NCBI GenBank assembly: GCA_964007475.1
Contig: OZ023273.1
Coordinates: 131,310,732 to 131,374,731 of the forward strand
Direction of reading: 5' to 3'
DNA: 64,000 nt
Source: Hybos culiciformis
Lineage: Eukaryota > Arthropoda > Insecta > Diptera > Hybotidae
The notes below the pieces were generated by a model that worked only from the letters and a program-made list of their open reading frames with translations, was not told where the DNA came from and did no database searches. A program made the position numbers and the translations under genes. Shown here in pieces: positions 1 to 9,900 of this stretch; the first letter of the stretch is position 1, and each line of letters opens with the position of its first letter.

Positions 1-124
1 GGCAGCCACGATATTTAAATTAAAAAAATAAAACCCAATTTTAATAAATTAATTTTTCTATTCTAAAAAAATTGAAAAACTTACACTAAATTTCTCTCAT
101 GTGGACAATGTGAGCAAAAATGTG

Positions 125-132
125 ATTTTAAC
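125..132. repeat. Left 8-bp target-site duplication of the intact hAT
   Basis: ATTTTAAC lies immediately before the first base of the left terminal repeat and is repeated without change at 3761-3768 immediately after the right end. Perfect 8-bp duplications are the signature of hAT integration. Confidence 0.93.
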
Positions 133-170
133 CAGAGTTAAAAATTTTATTTTTTTCACTCTTTCGCTTC
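133..170 (+). repeat. Left terminal inverted repeat of the intact hAT
   Basis: Begins CAGAGTTAAAAATTTTATTT and continues into TTTCACTCTTTCGC. Subterminal motifs lie just inside: TGGGAACGAAAT at 216-227 and TTTCGCTCCC near 242-251. The same TGGGAACGAAAT recurs near the right end at 3624-3635, with TTTCGCTCTC at 3651-3660. Such repeated subterminal motifs are candidate transposase-binding sites (inference from hAT biology). Confidence 0.85.
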
Positions 171-527
171 CTTCTTTACAAAGGAAATAAAAATAAATAA
201 ATAAAAAACGTTCTTTGGGAACGAAATTTTATTTTTTATTTTTTCGCTCCCAAAATAAAAATTAAAAAAAAGAAAGAAAAAAAACTCTCTTAAGAACGAA
301 ATATTTTTGTTTTCTACTTTTACTCCTTAGCCGGGAATTTTACATAATCGTATCATTGTTTTATTCTCTTCGTTAATTATCGATTATCGTAGAGATTTGT
401 TTTATTTTTTTTTCATGATAAGGAAAGTTAATGTTTTTTTTATTGTAATTGAAATCATTAATGCAATAAGATCATTATTCTAGGATTTTTTTGTTATAAT
501 ATTTTGATAGCTAAATAAAGCAATAAA

Positions 528-2525
528 ATGGGAAGAAAAAAGGAGAATTCAGTTAGGAAATATTTTAAATTCGACGATAACAATAAAATTAATATATGTA
601 ATATAGGGGATTGTAAGAGAACTATTGCCAAAAACAATTTGTCCAATTTACGTCGCCACATAAAAACCTGCCACAATAATACTTTTTTGGAACATCAAAT
701 CGACACTTTAAATTCCAATAAAAACAATGTTAATAAAAATTTTTTTCAAACTATTAAAATCAAAGTAAATAAAGAAAATATAAAAATGGCCTGCGTGGAT
801 ATGGTTGTAAATGGGGACTGTTCGTTCAACTTAATGAATTCACGTGGGTTTCGCCATCTCATTGGGCCTATGATGTCAGAACTAGGAATAACTATGAATT
901 CGATCAATATAAAATCTGAGATTTCATTGGCTGCCGCATCAATTAAAACAAATATAATCACCAATTTGAAAAATAAATTATTTTCCTTGAAAATAGATGA
1001 AGCCAGTAGAGTAAGTAGATCTATGCTAGGCATTAATGTGCAATATATATTTAATAGCGAAGTTCAAGTTAAAACTTTAGCAGTAGTTGAATTAAAAGAA
1101 AAACATACGGCACTGTACATTAAAAATGTTGTAATTGATGTTTTAAAAAATTACGGCTTTACTGTAGACCAAATTTATTCAATTTCAACTGACAATGGCG
1201 CCAATATGCTAAAAGCAACGAATCTTTTAAATCAGAGCCTCGAAAACGAGATCGGGGATCAAATATATGATATCGAAGATGAAATGGAAGATGACGTAGA
1301 AGATGATATAAATGATGAAACTGTACTCTCTTATGAAAATGAAAAAATGGAAATTTACAATCAACAACTCTATTATTTAATTTCAGAAGAAAAAAAAACC
1401 GAATATTTAGTGAATCAAATTAGATGTGCAGCACATACAGTGCAGCTTGCCGTATGTGATGTACTTAAAGATAGGGAAATTAAAAACAAAATTATTCAAT
1501 TCCAAAAATTAGCAATTTTCTTAAGAACTCCAAGCCAAAGAAATATTTTAAGAAAAGCTGGACTAAAACAAGCAATTTTGAATAATGTTACGCGATGGAA
1601 CTCCACATTTGATATGCTTATGAGGTTGGTAGAATTAAAATCCCATATTAAATTGCATGAAACAGTCTACACAGAACTTGAAATTTCTGACGATCAATGG
1701 AATTTTGTTCATCAATTTATTTCTGTTTTTACTCCTGTAAAAAATATTACTTTATACCTTCAAAAAGTGCAATTGGTTATGGGTGATTTTTACAAACTGT
1801 GGTTAGAATTGAAAATTAAAGTAAAACAAATTGCGGAACCACTTGCTTTATCACTCATAAGTTGTATAGAAAAAAGAGAAAAACAATTGTTTGAAAATAA
1901 TATTATTTTGGCATGCATTTATTTAGATCCACGTTTTTATTGCTTGCTTTCCTACGATAACAAAGAGAAGGCTAGAAATCATTTAAAATATTTATATGAT
2001 CACATTGAATATTTAGATTCGATCAGTGAAGAGTCCGTGTTGCAAAATATCGACAATAATGTTCTTAGTGCATCTTCATCATCTTCTGTTGGCTCATGTC
2101 TAGCTAGTGAACGTTTATCATCATCTTCCGCTTTTAACTCAACTTCATCTGAAATAGATATTGATACCCTCATGAACGAGTACATAAGTGAGGTATCTGG
2201 CATTGGAATTAGGACTCAAAATAATCAGCGACATGAACAAGCAGCTAAAGAAATTCAAAATTACAACCCTGAAAGACTAGGTATTAATACTAATTTGTTA
2301 AATTATTGGGCAGTGAAACAAAAAGAACTTCCTGTCTTAAGCAGATTAGCCAACATTGTTCATGCAGTACCAGCTACACAAGTGAGCGTCGAACGATTAT
2401 TTTCCGCTTTGAAGTTAGTTCTTTCTGATCAAAGAAATCGACTAGCTTCTAATAGTATTGAGGACATATTAATCGTTAAATGTAATTGGAATTTTGGATA
2501 TGAAGAAAATAAATGCCCGCAATGA
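528..2525 (+). CDS. hAT-family transposase, BED zinc finger plus RNase H-like catalytic core
   Basis: A 665-residue protein that would bind the element's ends and catalyse cut-and-paste transposition in the nucleus. Domains seen in order: an N-terminal BED-type zinc finger (C24, C29, H44, H49); an RNase H-like core with probable catalytic aspartates D157 (KIDEAS) and D222 (STDNGANM); an acidic stretch around 248-264; the conserved C300-x2-H303 (RCAAH); RW at 356-357; LDPR at 466-469; a serine-rich linker around 515-541; and a C-terminal hAT dimerisation block from about 590 with E622 in the VERLFS motif, the third catalytic residue. The length is normal for the family. ATG 528 is the first methionine before the BED finger and lies about 400 bp inside the left end. 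There is no frameshift or stop, so the protein may be active, although activity is not shown. Confidence 0.95.
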   Translation: MGRKKENSVRKYFKFDDNNKINICNIGDCKRTIAKNNLSNLRRHIKTCHNNTFLEHQIDTLNSNKNNVNKNFFQTIKIKVNKENIKMACVDMVVNGDCSFNLMNSRGFRHLIGPMMSELGITMNSINIKSEISLAAASIKTNIITNLKNKLFSLKIDEASRVSRSMLGINVQYIFNSEVQVKTLAVVELKEKHTALYIKNVVIDVLKNYGFTVDQIYSISTDNGANMLKATNLLNQSLENEIGDQIYDIEDEMEDDVEDDINDETVLSYENEKMEIYNQQLYYLISEEKKTEYLVNQIRCAAHTVQLAVCDVLKDREIKNKIIQFQKLAIFLRTPSQRNILRKAGLKQAILNNVTRWNSTFDMLMRLVELKSHIKLHETVYTELEISDDQWNFVHQFISVFTPVKNITLYLQKVQLVMGDFYKLWLELKIKVKQIAEPLALSLISCIEKREKQLFENNIILACIYLDPRFYCLLSYDNKEKARNHLKYLYDHIEYLDSISEESVLQNIDNNVLSASSSSSVGSCLASERLSSSSAFNSTSSEIDIDTLMNEYISEVSGIGIRTQNNQRHEQAAKEIQNYNPERLGINTNLLNYWAVKQKELPVLSRLANIVHAVPATQVSVERLFSALKLVLSDQRNRLASNSIEDILIVKCNWNFGYEENKCPQ

Positions 2526-2604
2526 AAATTTTTAAACTAACTATCAATCATTTTAATATTATGTTATTATTTTGTCTTTGTAAAACATACATTTTTGAAA
2601 TTAA

Positions 2605-2610
2605 AATAAA
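2605..2610 (+). promoter_or_regulatory. Candidate polyadenylation signal for the transposase
   Basis: An AATAAA hexamer lies about 80 bases after the transposase stop codon. In such AT-rich DNA this hexamer is common by chance, so only its position supports it. Confidence 0.35.
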
Positions 2611-3721
2611 AAACTAATGAATTAAACTTTAAAAAAAATATTACTTGATTTCAAATTTTTTGTTTTTAAAAATACAGGTTAAGCTAATTGTCGTTTATTT
2701 TTGAAGTCATCTAAATCTGAAAATTTTGGTATTATTTTATTATTTAATTATGAAAATAAATATTTCTTTCTGAAATTTTACATAATTCTTTCAAATTTAC
2801 GAATTATTATTTATTAACAAATTGAAAATTATTTGGAATTTTTATTATGTAAGTATGTAAAACTGATGCTGAATATGTGTAAAACTTATGCTCTAATCGT
2901 TAGATTTAAGAATTCTCTTATATGTTCGCAAACGAAAACAAACTTAATTTCATAATTTTATTTTTATTTTGCTTGTTTGCAACAAATTTTATTCTTAAAA
3001 TTTCGTTTCACAAAAACAGTATCACAATTGTTGTACCCTTTTGGTACACTATACTTATTTATTATACTTACCCTTATCTTGCATATGATTTTGAATTCTT
3101 TGGAATTCTTTAATATTTTTGTCCAAATCTGTTTGCAATAAAAATTGCTCTTTAAATTTAATTTATAACAAAATATGTTTATCTAAACATATTTTGTTTC
3201 TTTTATCAACGTGACCACCTAGCACGTTAAGAAATGCACACAGGTCATATGTGCTCACCAATACGTAACAAACTTGCTCTCTAAATTCTAAATACTAAAT
3301 ACTTACCATAAAACACCCACACTAATTTAGTGCATTTACCATAATCACTTTAACTATATGCAATTATACAAACCATAAAATTAAGTTAAAATTAGTATAA
3401 ATATTGTCAAAATAATCGATTATATTATCATTGATAATTTTTTAGTCAATAAAGAAAGTTCTTAAAATTAAAGTATTTTCATTTTCATTACACAATAATA
3501 ACAAACCAAAATATTTTTGTTTAATTTTTTTTTTATCATTATGAAACTAAGAGCGATAAAAAAAAATTTTTTTTTTCGTTCTTTCATAGGAATAGAAAAT
3601 AAAAACAAAAAAAATAATATTATTGGGAACGAAATAACATATTATTATTTTTTCGCTCTCTAAGAGAGAATTTTTAAAATATCGAAAAAAATATTATTTA
3701 TAAGATCGTTATCATAAAGAG
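2611..3721. other. Non-coding 3' part of the hAT element
   Basis: AT-rich DNA between the transposase stop and the right terminal repeat. A 63-codon hydrophobic open frame at 2922-3113 has no recognisable motif and looks like chance. Subterminal motifs TGGGAACGAAAT (3624-3635) and TTTCGCTCTC (3651-3660) mirror motifs at the left end. Confidence 0.6.
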
Positions 3722-3760
3722 CAATAAGAGTGAAATAATAAAATAAAATTTTTAACCCTG
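3722..3760 (-). repeat. Right terminal inverted repeat of the intact hAT
   Basis: Read on the minus strand it starts CAGGGTTAAAAATTTTATTT and then TTTCACTCTTATTGC. It matches the left end with one base different in the first 20 and a small indel in the T/A run before the shared TTTCACTCTT block. Confidence 0.85.
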
Positions 3761-3768
3761 ATTTTAAC
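3761..3768. repeat. Right 8-bp target-site duplication of the intact hAT
   Basis: Second copy of ATTTTAAC, directly after the right terminal repeat ending ...CCCTG at 3760. It is identical to 125-132. Confidence 0.93.
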
Positions 3769-3897
3769 ACAATTTGTACAAAAATAATAAATTGTATTTC
3801 GATATTATGCACAGTACGAACTTAATTTAAATTAGGTTCCTTACCATTTTTATAAGTTTTTAAATTCTCCTTTTTGACCTAAAAATTGAAATTTCAG

Positions 3898-3984
3898 AAT
3901 CAAGGCCAAGCGTTTAATTCTTCAGTAAATCCTATCACCAAAGTGAAACCAAAAGTTAATTATTTTAGCCAAAGTTATAATTGA
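3898..3984 (+). other. Weak candidate terminal coding exon
   Basis: An acceptor-like AATTTCAG ends at 3897. Read in phase 0, the sequence after it gives 28 codons starting NQGQAFNSSV and ending in a TGA at 3982-3984. Codon composition is less AT-biased than the surroundings. No family is recognised. It may be a chance frame or the end of a decayed retroelement whose tail follows at 4429. Confidence 0.18.
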
Positions 3985-3997
3985 ATTATACCTACTT

Positions 3998-4428
3998 GTT
4001 GCAGCAAAATGTTGCAGAAAAATGTTGCAGCAACATGTTGCAGAAAAATGTTGCAGCAACATGTTGCAGAAAAATGTTGCAGCAACATGTTGCTACAACA
4101 TGTTGCAGAAACATGTTGCAGAAAAATGTTGCAGCAGCATGTTGCAACAACATGTTGCTGCAACATTTTTCTGCAAAATGTTGCAGAAAAATGTTGCAGC
4201 AACACGTTGCAGGAAAATGTAACAGCAACATGTTGCAATAAAATGTTGCAGACACATGTTGCAGCAACATGTTGCAGGAACATGTTCCAGAAACATGGTG
4301 CAGCACCATGTTGCAGGAAAATGTTGCAGCAACATGTTGCAACAACATTTAGCCGAAACATGTTGCAGGAAAATGTTGCAGGAAAATGTTGAAGCAACAT
4401 GTTGTAGAAAAATGTTACAGCAAAATGT
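3998..4428. repeat. 13-bp minisatellite (GTTGCAG core)
   Basis: About 33 tandem variants of a 13-base unit alternating GTTGCAGAAAAAT and GTTGCAGCAACAT. Because 13 is not a multiple of 3 and the unit lacks stops, overlapping long open frames appear on both strands here; they are artefacts. Many units contain the dyad TGTTGCNNCAACA, so single strands could fold. Confidence 0.95.
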
Positions 4429-4680
4429 GGGGTGGTTGCTGGGTAGGAGGTCAACAAATTTTTTGTTACTCTTTTTACGTACCAAATTTTAACGAACTTT
4501 TGAAGGTCGCCCCCGGGGGAGGTCCCTGGGTAGGAGGCCAATCAAATTTAAAAATAGCCTATAACGACCCCCGACCAGACACAAAGATATGGTGTAAGTT
4601 TGAAAACGATCGGTCGAGCGGTTTAGGAGCCTATTCGGAACAGACAAACAGACAACTTCGCTTTTGTATATATAGATTGT
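4429..4680 (+). mobile_element. Retroposon-like 3' tail next to the minisatellite
   Basis: GC-elevated sequence containing the string TTTGAAAACGATCGGTCGAG, then a GGTTTAGGAGCC block and GACAAACAGACAACTTCGC, ending in TATATATAGAT. This resembles, from memory, the conserved 3' tails of RTE-like LINEs or tRNA-SINEs in insects. A GGGTAGGAGG block occurs twice (near 4441 and 4529) in direct orientation, and 4509-4523 is a short GC-rich near-palindrome. The element class is inferred. Confidence 0.45.
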
Positions 4681-5367
4681 CGATTTCTTATGATTTGAGT
4701 GTCTGATATGTACAATTTACAATTATGCAATTGTATAAAATGTAAAACATTTGCAAAGACCAAAATTCTAACTTTTTATTTTGAATAATTAATCTTTGAA
4801 AAAAAAATTTGTTTAAAAATAACTTAAAAACTAAAACCAGTGCAGAGTGCACCAAGTTATAATATTATTTTTTGTCATTAATTTTATTCCATAACAAAAA
4901 GTAATAAAAAATATACATATATATATATATATAATATATCTACACTACTAAATGACATAATTCGTTTAGCAGATGTTTTCTTCTTCAAGAAATTCAATTT
5001 ATTTACTATACTACATAAATGTACATACTATACATAAAAACACATATTTTATGTAAGGGTTTTAGATTTCGGTCATTTATTTTCAATATATGCATTCAAA
5101 TAATTGCCAGTATCATTTTCTGATATCACAAGCTCCTTTTTTTTTAATTTTTAACATTATATGTTATAAGTTATATTGATGATGTGAATAATTTTGAAAA
5201 AAATTCTGTTAATCAAACTATTTCGAAATATTATTTTGTTATTATAAGTAGGTACATTAAATATTCTGACAAGATTGCATTTTATCTAACCAAAACTTAT
5301 TCTTGATTTATAAATTAACTTTTTAAATTAAATCTTTTCAATAACGTTAAGTTATTAAAATAAATTA
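4681..5367. other. AT-rich non-coding stretch with TA microsatellite
   Basis: No coding frame or motif is recognised. A run of alternating TA occupies about 4912-4938. Confidence 0.6.
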
Positions 5368-5412
5368 ATAGTAGATTATTGAATATGTAAACTAAATTTG
5401 TTATTAATTAAG

Positions 5413-5523
5413 AGTTCTGTATACAGAAAAATACATTGACACGAGTCAATACTTATATCACGAGACCGAAGGTCGATGATATAAATTGACAAGTGTCAAT
5501 GTATTTTTCTGTAAATACAGAAC
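5413..5523. repeat. Long hairpin of repeat X, copy 1
   Basis: The arms begin GTTCTGTATACAGAAAAATA on the plus strand and GTTCTGTATTTACAGAAAAA on the minus strand and pair over about 55 bases with small bulges. The same structure recurs in the other two X copies. Confidence 0.85.
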
Positions 5524-5711
5524 GAGTTGTATAACAAATTTTGTTTACATATCCAATATACTGTTTTAATGCGTAGGGGAGAGGTAGTTGCAAAGAGAGA
5601 ATATTTTTTCTTCTCATTTTTTCTCATTTTTTTTTTTTGTATTTGGCTGTATTGAAATATTGTGAGAGATATTATGTTTGTTTAGGTATTACGTAATATT
5701 CAATACGAAAC

Positions 5712-5818
5712 ATCTAAATGATTTCATTATTTACGCTGATGCATCTAAATTTTTTCATTATATACGCTGATGCATCTAAATTTTTTCATTATTTACGCAG
5801 ATGCATCTAAATGATTGC
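5712..5818. repeat. 31-bp tandem repeat inside X copy 1
   Basis: The word ATCTAAAT starts at 5712, 5743 and 5774, with ATCTAAAT again at 5805, giving a 31-base period, each unit carrying ACGCWGATGC. X copy 2 has the same array in reverse orientation at 50228-50330. Confidence 0.85.
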
Positions 5819-5888
5819 ATGTGTATTGACACATATAATATTCCATTTAGCGTTCTAAATTCTATAGCACTAAATACAACATAACGAT

Positions 5889-6931
5889 TAGTGTATCCAA
5901 ATTACTCGAGTTTTTTTAATACTCGGTTATTCGAGTATTATACCAAAAATTGAGCGAGTACTCGGTTACTCGGTTACGGTACTCGAAACTAAATTAACCT
6001 AAAAAATAAAAAAATAAAATTTGAATTTATAGGTTTAATCTTCTAATTATAGTTTTTTTTATATTAAAGTTACCAAATAACTAGGTGGGATACCTTTTAT
6101 ACTTAAAGAAGTATGGATTTGGTAATGGAAAGGAAGTTTAGACGGGATTTAAAAGTGGTACAGTTAATAGGTAATCATGTACACTTTTCTTCAGCGGCGC
6201 AAATTGTAAGTCAAACGTGCGCCAGCTGTCGGGAACAATTTTGATGGGAAAGCATTGCACATTCTCGAGTTGCGAACTGAAAACGAATCTCCGAATCTCG
6301 TTCTAGCACATCTGTTTAATATTATTAATAAACATTGTTAAATTGTATATCACAATAATTCAATGATAAAAATAAAATAATAAATATGTAAGTACTAATA
6401 GAACAATACTGCAACTGCAATATTACTAAAACAGTTTATTAATTTTAATTTAATACCGTGTTAATTACCGTGTTTTAATTTAATACCGTGTACTGATTAT
6501 TTATTTTGCAAATAATATTTAAGGAAAATTAGTGCATTTAATGTTTCCGGGCTCGTTCGATTTCTGATTTTAGTTTTCATCGTACCAGCTACAGAAAAAA
6601 CTCGCTTGGACGCAGTAGGTCGGTTTCATAGTTAATAGTAGGTTGTACGGAACGCATTCCTTTATTGTATTCTAGAAGCTTGAATTCTTTATCCAAACTC
6701 AAATTTCCAGTTTTTTGGTGTCGTAAAGGACGAAATATATTGCACGGAGATCCGTGTACCAAAATTCCAATATTTATTAGGAAATGTTAAATGTTTGTTT
6801 ACTTTGCTTAAAAGATAACTAAAAACTATCTACTCGGTTACTCGATGTAATTAACCGGTTAACCGAGTAATGCGAAAATCCTCAAAATCGACGAGTACTC
6901 GGTTACTCGATTATCGGGGTTGGACACACTA
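5889..6931 (-). mobile_element. Decayed, internally deleted hAT nested in repeat X
   Basis: A 1,043-bp element whose ends read TAGTGTATCCAA and, from the other side, TAGTGTGTCCAA. It is flanked by the perfect 8-bp repeat ATAACGAT (5881-5888 and 6932-6939). X copy 2 at about 50150 holds the uninterrupted sequence with a single ATAACGAT, proving the insertion and its edges. Both ends are rich in CTCGGTTACTCG-type repeats in both orientations, typical of subterminal transposase sites. The only coding trace is a C-terminal transposase piece on the minus strand (6497-6619), so the element is non-autonomous. Confidence 0.93.
6497..6619 (-). pseudogene. hAT transposase C-terminal remnant
   Basis: Minus-strand translation gives 40 codons then a stop: PTASKRVFSVAGTMKTKIRN followed by RTSPETLNALIFLKYYLQNK. 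This is the hAT C-terminal dimerisation/catalytic block. In the family the motif is normally (T/S)SERVFS, with the glutamate being the third catalytic residue; here that position is lysine, so the block is catalytically dead. Upstream codons on this strand are full of stops. It lies inside the nested element 5889-6931. Confidence 0.88.
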
Positions 6932-6953
6932 ATAACGATCCCCAACGCATTAA

Positions 6954-9900
6954 ACTTTATTATGGCAAGTTTCAAATATAATACCGATATATAAGTATAT
7001 ATTAAGTCAATTTTTTCATTTCAAGATATTATATTTATAGTAAAGGAATAAAATGTGTGTTTCATAAAATTAATTGTATTGAAATCACCGTTTCGATCAT
7101 TTAAATTAAAACATTATTATCATAAATTTCTATAATTAAAAATATTAAAGATTATACATAAATATATGCATGTTACATTAAAGCAATTGTATATTTTATT
7201 TTATTTTAGTTTATAGTTATCATCCATTATGATTATTGCTCTAATCATTAAAATATTTTAATTTTTACTTTTTTATTTAACAGTACTGATAAAACCAAAA
7301 CCAATCTTTATCACGGAATTCTTTGATTTTTATTTTATTTATTTTGTCCCAAAGGTCGAAGAACAATGACATCACAAAAAATATATAACATATTACTATA
7401 AATGTACGTATAAGTTTTTTTTTTCTTTTATTTCTTTATTTTTTTCTTTGGATGTCTGGGATATTGTTATAGCACAGCATGAAAATTGGGATAGTGGTCA
7501 TCTGTACGAAATTATTTAATATTTGATATTGAAGAAGAATATTTTAATGTCCGAATTTATATGTATTTTATTATACATTGTATATATTTATATTACTCAA
7601 AAACAGGTAAGGTAAGGTATTACTATAAAAGGTATTTATGTAAACAAAAACAAGCAGTATAAGAGATAAAACTACATATAGATGAAAGAAGTAAATCGTA
7701 ATAAAGAAAAAAAAAACATCATTCTCCTCAATTTGTTATTTTTAACTCAAAATAATAAACAGTATAGTTTAATCGATGGAAATTCTTAATTCATTTTATA
7801 CACAATGATCACATTATTTATATTATATATTTTTTTCTTTGGTTTGAAATACCAGTAGTGTTCAACCAGCATTCACATAAACATATTATTAAGACATAAA
7901 TTTATATTTATTTCTTTATTGGAAGAAAATAAAGTTAAAACAAGAATGAATGAAGAATCAATCTTTATAATATCTCCGGTTCACTTAAAAAACCTTAATA
8001 TAAAATTGATATGGTAAGAAGATATATAAAATTTGGTCATATAATGTACATTCATTTATAGCACGTGATGTATTGATGTACTGTGTTATGTATTATGTAT
8101 ATATAGAATTTGTTGAAAAAAATAAATAAAAAGGTTCTGTACCTAAAAAGAAATTGGTATAAATTATTTTTCTATATCCTAAAAAGTGAATAAATTAAAA
8201 AAAAAATACGTAAAAAAAATTTGATTGATAGAATAAAATTCGGTAAAATGGATATACGAATACGTATAGATTTTCATGAACTTATTTACTTATTTTAAGA
8301 AGAGCTCAGTTACTAGGCGAAACTGGCAATTTAAAGAAAATCTACTTTTGTTAATAACTACTGCATATAATAATGGTTTCAAACGAAATTATAACTAGGT
8401 TTTCATAAATATAAATAATGTGTGTAATGTAAAAATAAAGTACCTATATCGTTTAAATTTTTATTTGATCAGATTTCAAATAGAAAAGCCTTCCAGTTTC
8501 AAGTTGATATTTTAGTCCGAACTTGATCATTTAATGGACAAAAAGTTATCGCGACACGATCCAATACATTTATAAATTTCTTACAAAAACTAGTTTTTTC
8601 CAATGAACGGCTGAAAATTTAAGTTAAACAAAATTTATAATTTAATAATAAAAACAATAAAATCTTAAATTAAATTATTAAAAGAAATTAAATTTATGAG
8701 AAAAACTTCTTACGCATATATATACATATGGCGCTTGAAAATGAATTATTTTTATGGCCACAATATTTTATAATTAAAAAATTTTGTTATTTTTATTACT
8801 GTCAATTTCCTATATAAATAATTTATAATAATTTTTTTTTTATGTTAAGGAAAAAGAATATTATGTTGTTCTTCTTAATATATAAGGGAGGAAAAGAGGT
8901 ATTAATTAGGTATAGTATATACAACTTTAGTTATGTTAGACGAACAATTTTTAATATTTTTATTTTTACATATAAATAAAGTAAGTACAGGTAATAATAA
9001 TTAGTAGACGCAAAAAAGAAGCACAATTTTAAATTCATAAAGGTCGATTTTTCACCTTTAAGCATCTTTTAGCTCGATAATATAAAATGCGGAATAGTAT
9101 ATATGTATGGCTTAAAAACTTTAATCAAAATTGAAAGACAAAAATTTCAGCTGTCTTTTTTCAAAGGTCAAACAATATCTTCTTTTAAATTTTTATGATA
9201 AATTTTATTTTCAAAATATTCAGCGTATAAAAAATATTATATGTTATACTATTTAGATGGTTTTTTATCAGCACCCTTTTTGATAAAACATGTTGTTAAA
9301 AATAATGTAAACATTAAGAAATTTGAAGAAAATTAAAATTTTGTAAAAACGATTATAAAGCAAGATTATAAACAAGCATAATAATTTATTTTTCTATGAT
9401 CCTCATATCAAAAATAAATCTTAAAATAAAGAAAAAAAAATTAAAAACAGAATATCTCGTTTTCTAAATTTAAAACACTGATTTAGAATTTCATTTTAAT
9501 GTTTAAATCGTAAAATAAAAATTATAATTTTACAACCTACGAAAATAAAAAACAACGTTTATCGCTTCTTAACATATCACACGTTTAACAGAAGGATATT
9601 ATGTTTTATGCATAAGAAATAAGATATCACTAATAACAATCTAAAATTCTAAAATTTAGATATATACATAAAAACACTTTTTTCATGGTAGGTACAATGT
9701 ATTGTTAATTAACCTTTTTATCGTTTATGTTTTGAACTTATTCTTAAACCATTCGAGTTCTTTGAGCCTTCACTAATATTTATGAACATTTCATCAGTAT
9801 GACATCTTTCCGAAGTCAAAATTTTAAAAGATCTTCATCTTGCTCAACAGCTCAACTTTCCAACTTCGAAATATACATACTAGAAAAAGAAACAATTATT

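Larger units (their letters stand above)
133..3760 (+). mobile_element. Complete, apparently intact hAT DNA transposon
   Basis: A 3,628-bp cut-and-paste transposon. Seen directly: the left end begins CAGAGTTAAAAATTTTATTT and the right end, read on the other strand, begins CAGGGTTAAAAATTTTATTT, so the terminal inverted repeats match over 20 bases with one difference, and both continue to a shared TTTCACTCTT block. The element is flanked by the perfect 8-bp direct repeat ATTTTAAC (125-132 and 3761-3768). An 8-bp duplication, CAG-type ends and a BED-finger/hAT transposase inside are the family hallmarks. The duplication has T at position 2 and A at position 7, which fits the Ac-type rather than the Buster-type consensus as I recall them. 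The unbroken coding frame and unmutated duplication suggest a young insertion. Confidence 0.95.
5368..6953 (-). mobile_element. Repeat family X, copy 1 (interrupted)
   Basis: An unclassified foldback-type repeat seen three times in the window (also 50138-51688 plus strand and 56444-57166 plus strand). Reading this copy on the minus strand, it starts TTAATGCGTTGGGGATCG at 6953, continues through a 31-bp tandem array, reaches CCCCTACGCATTAA near 5568-5581, and ends in a long hairpin and TAATCTACTATT near 5368. The block from TTAATGCG to CGCATTAA has inverted ends flanked by TTAA, like piggyBac-type MITEs, but the adjoining hairpin is shared by all three copies and so belongs to the same repeat. 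Without the nested hAT the unit is about 535 bp. Confidence 0.8.

Noticed and set aside
3975..4706. Many overlapping open frames of 66-188 codons on both strands
   Set aside because: All are generated by the stop-free 13-bp minisatellite; they are rich in Cys, His, Met and Gln because the repeat is read in three phases. No gene.
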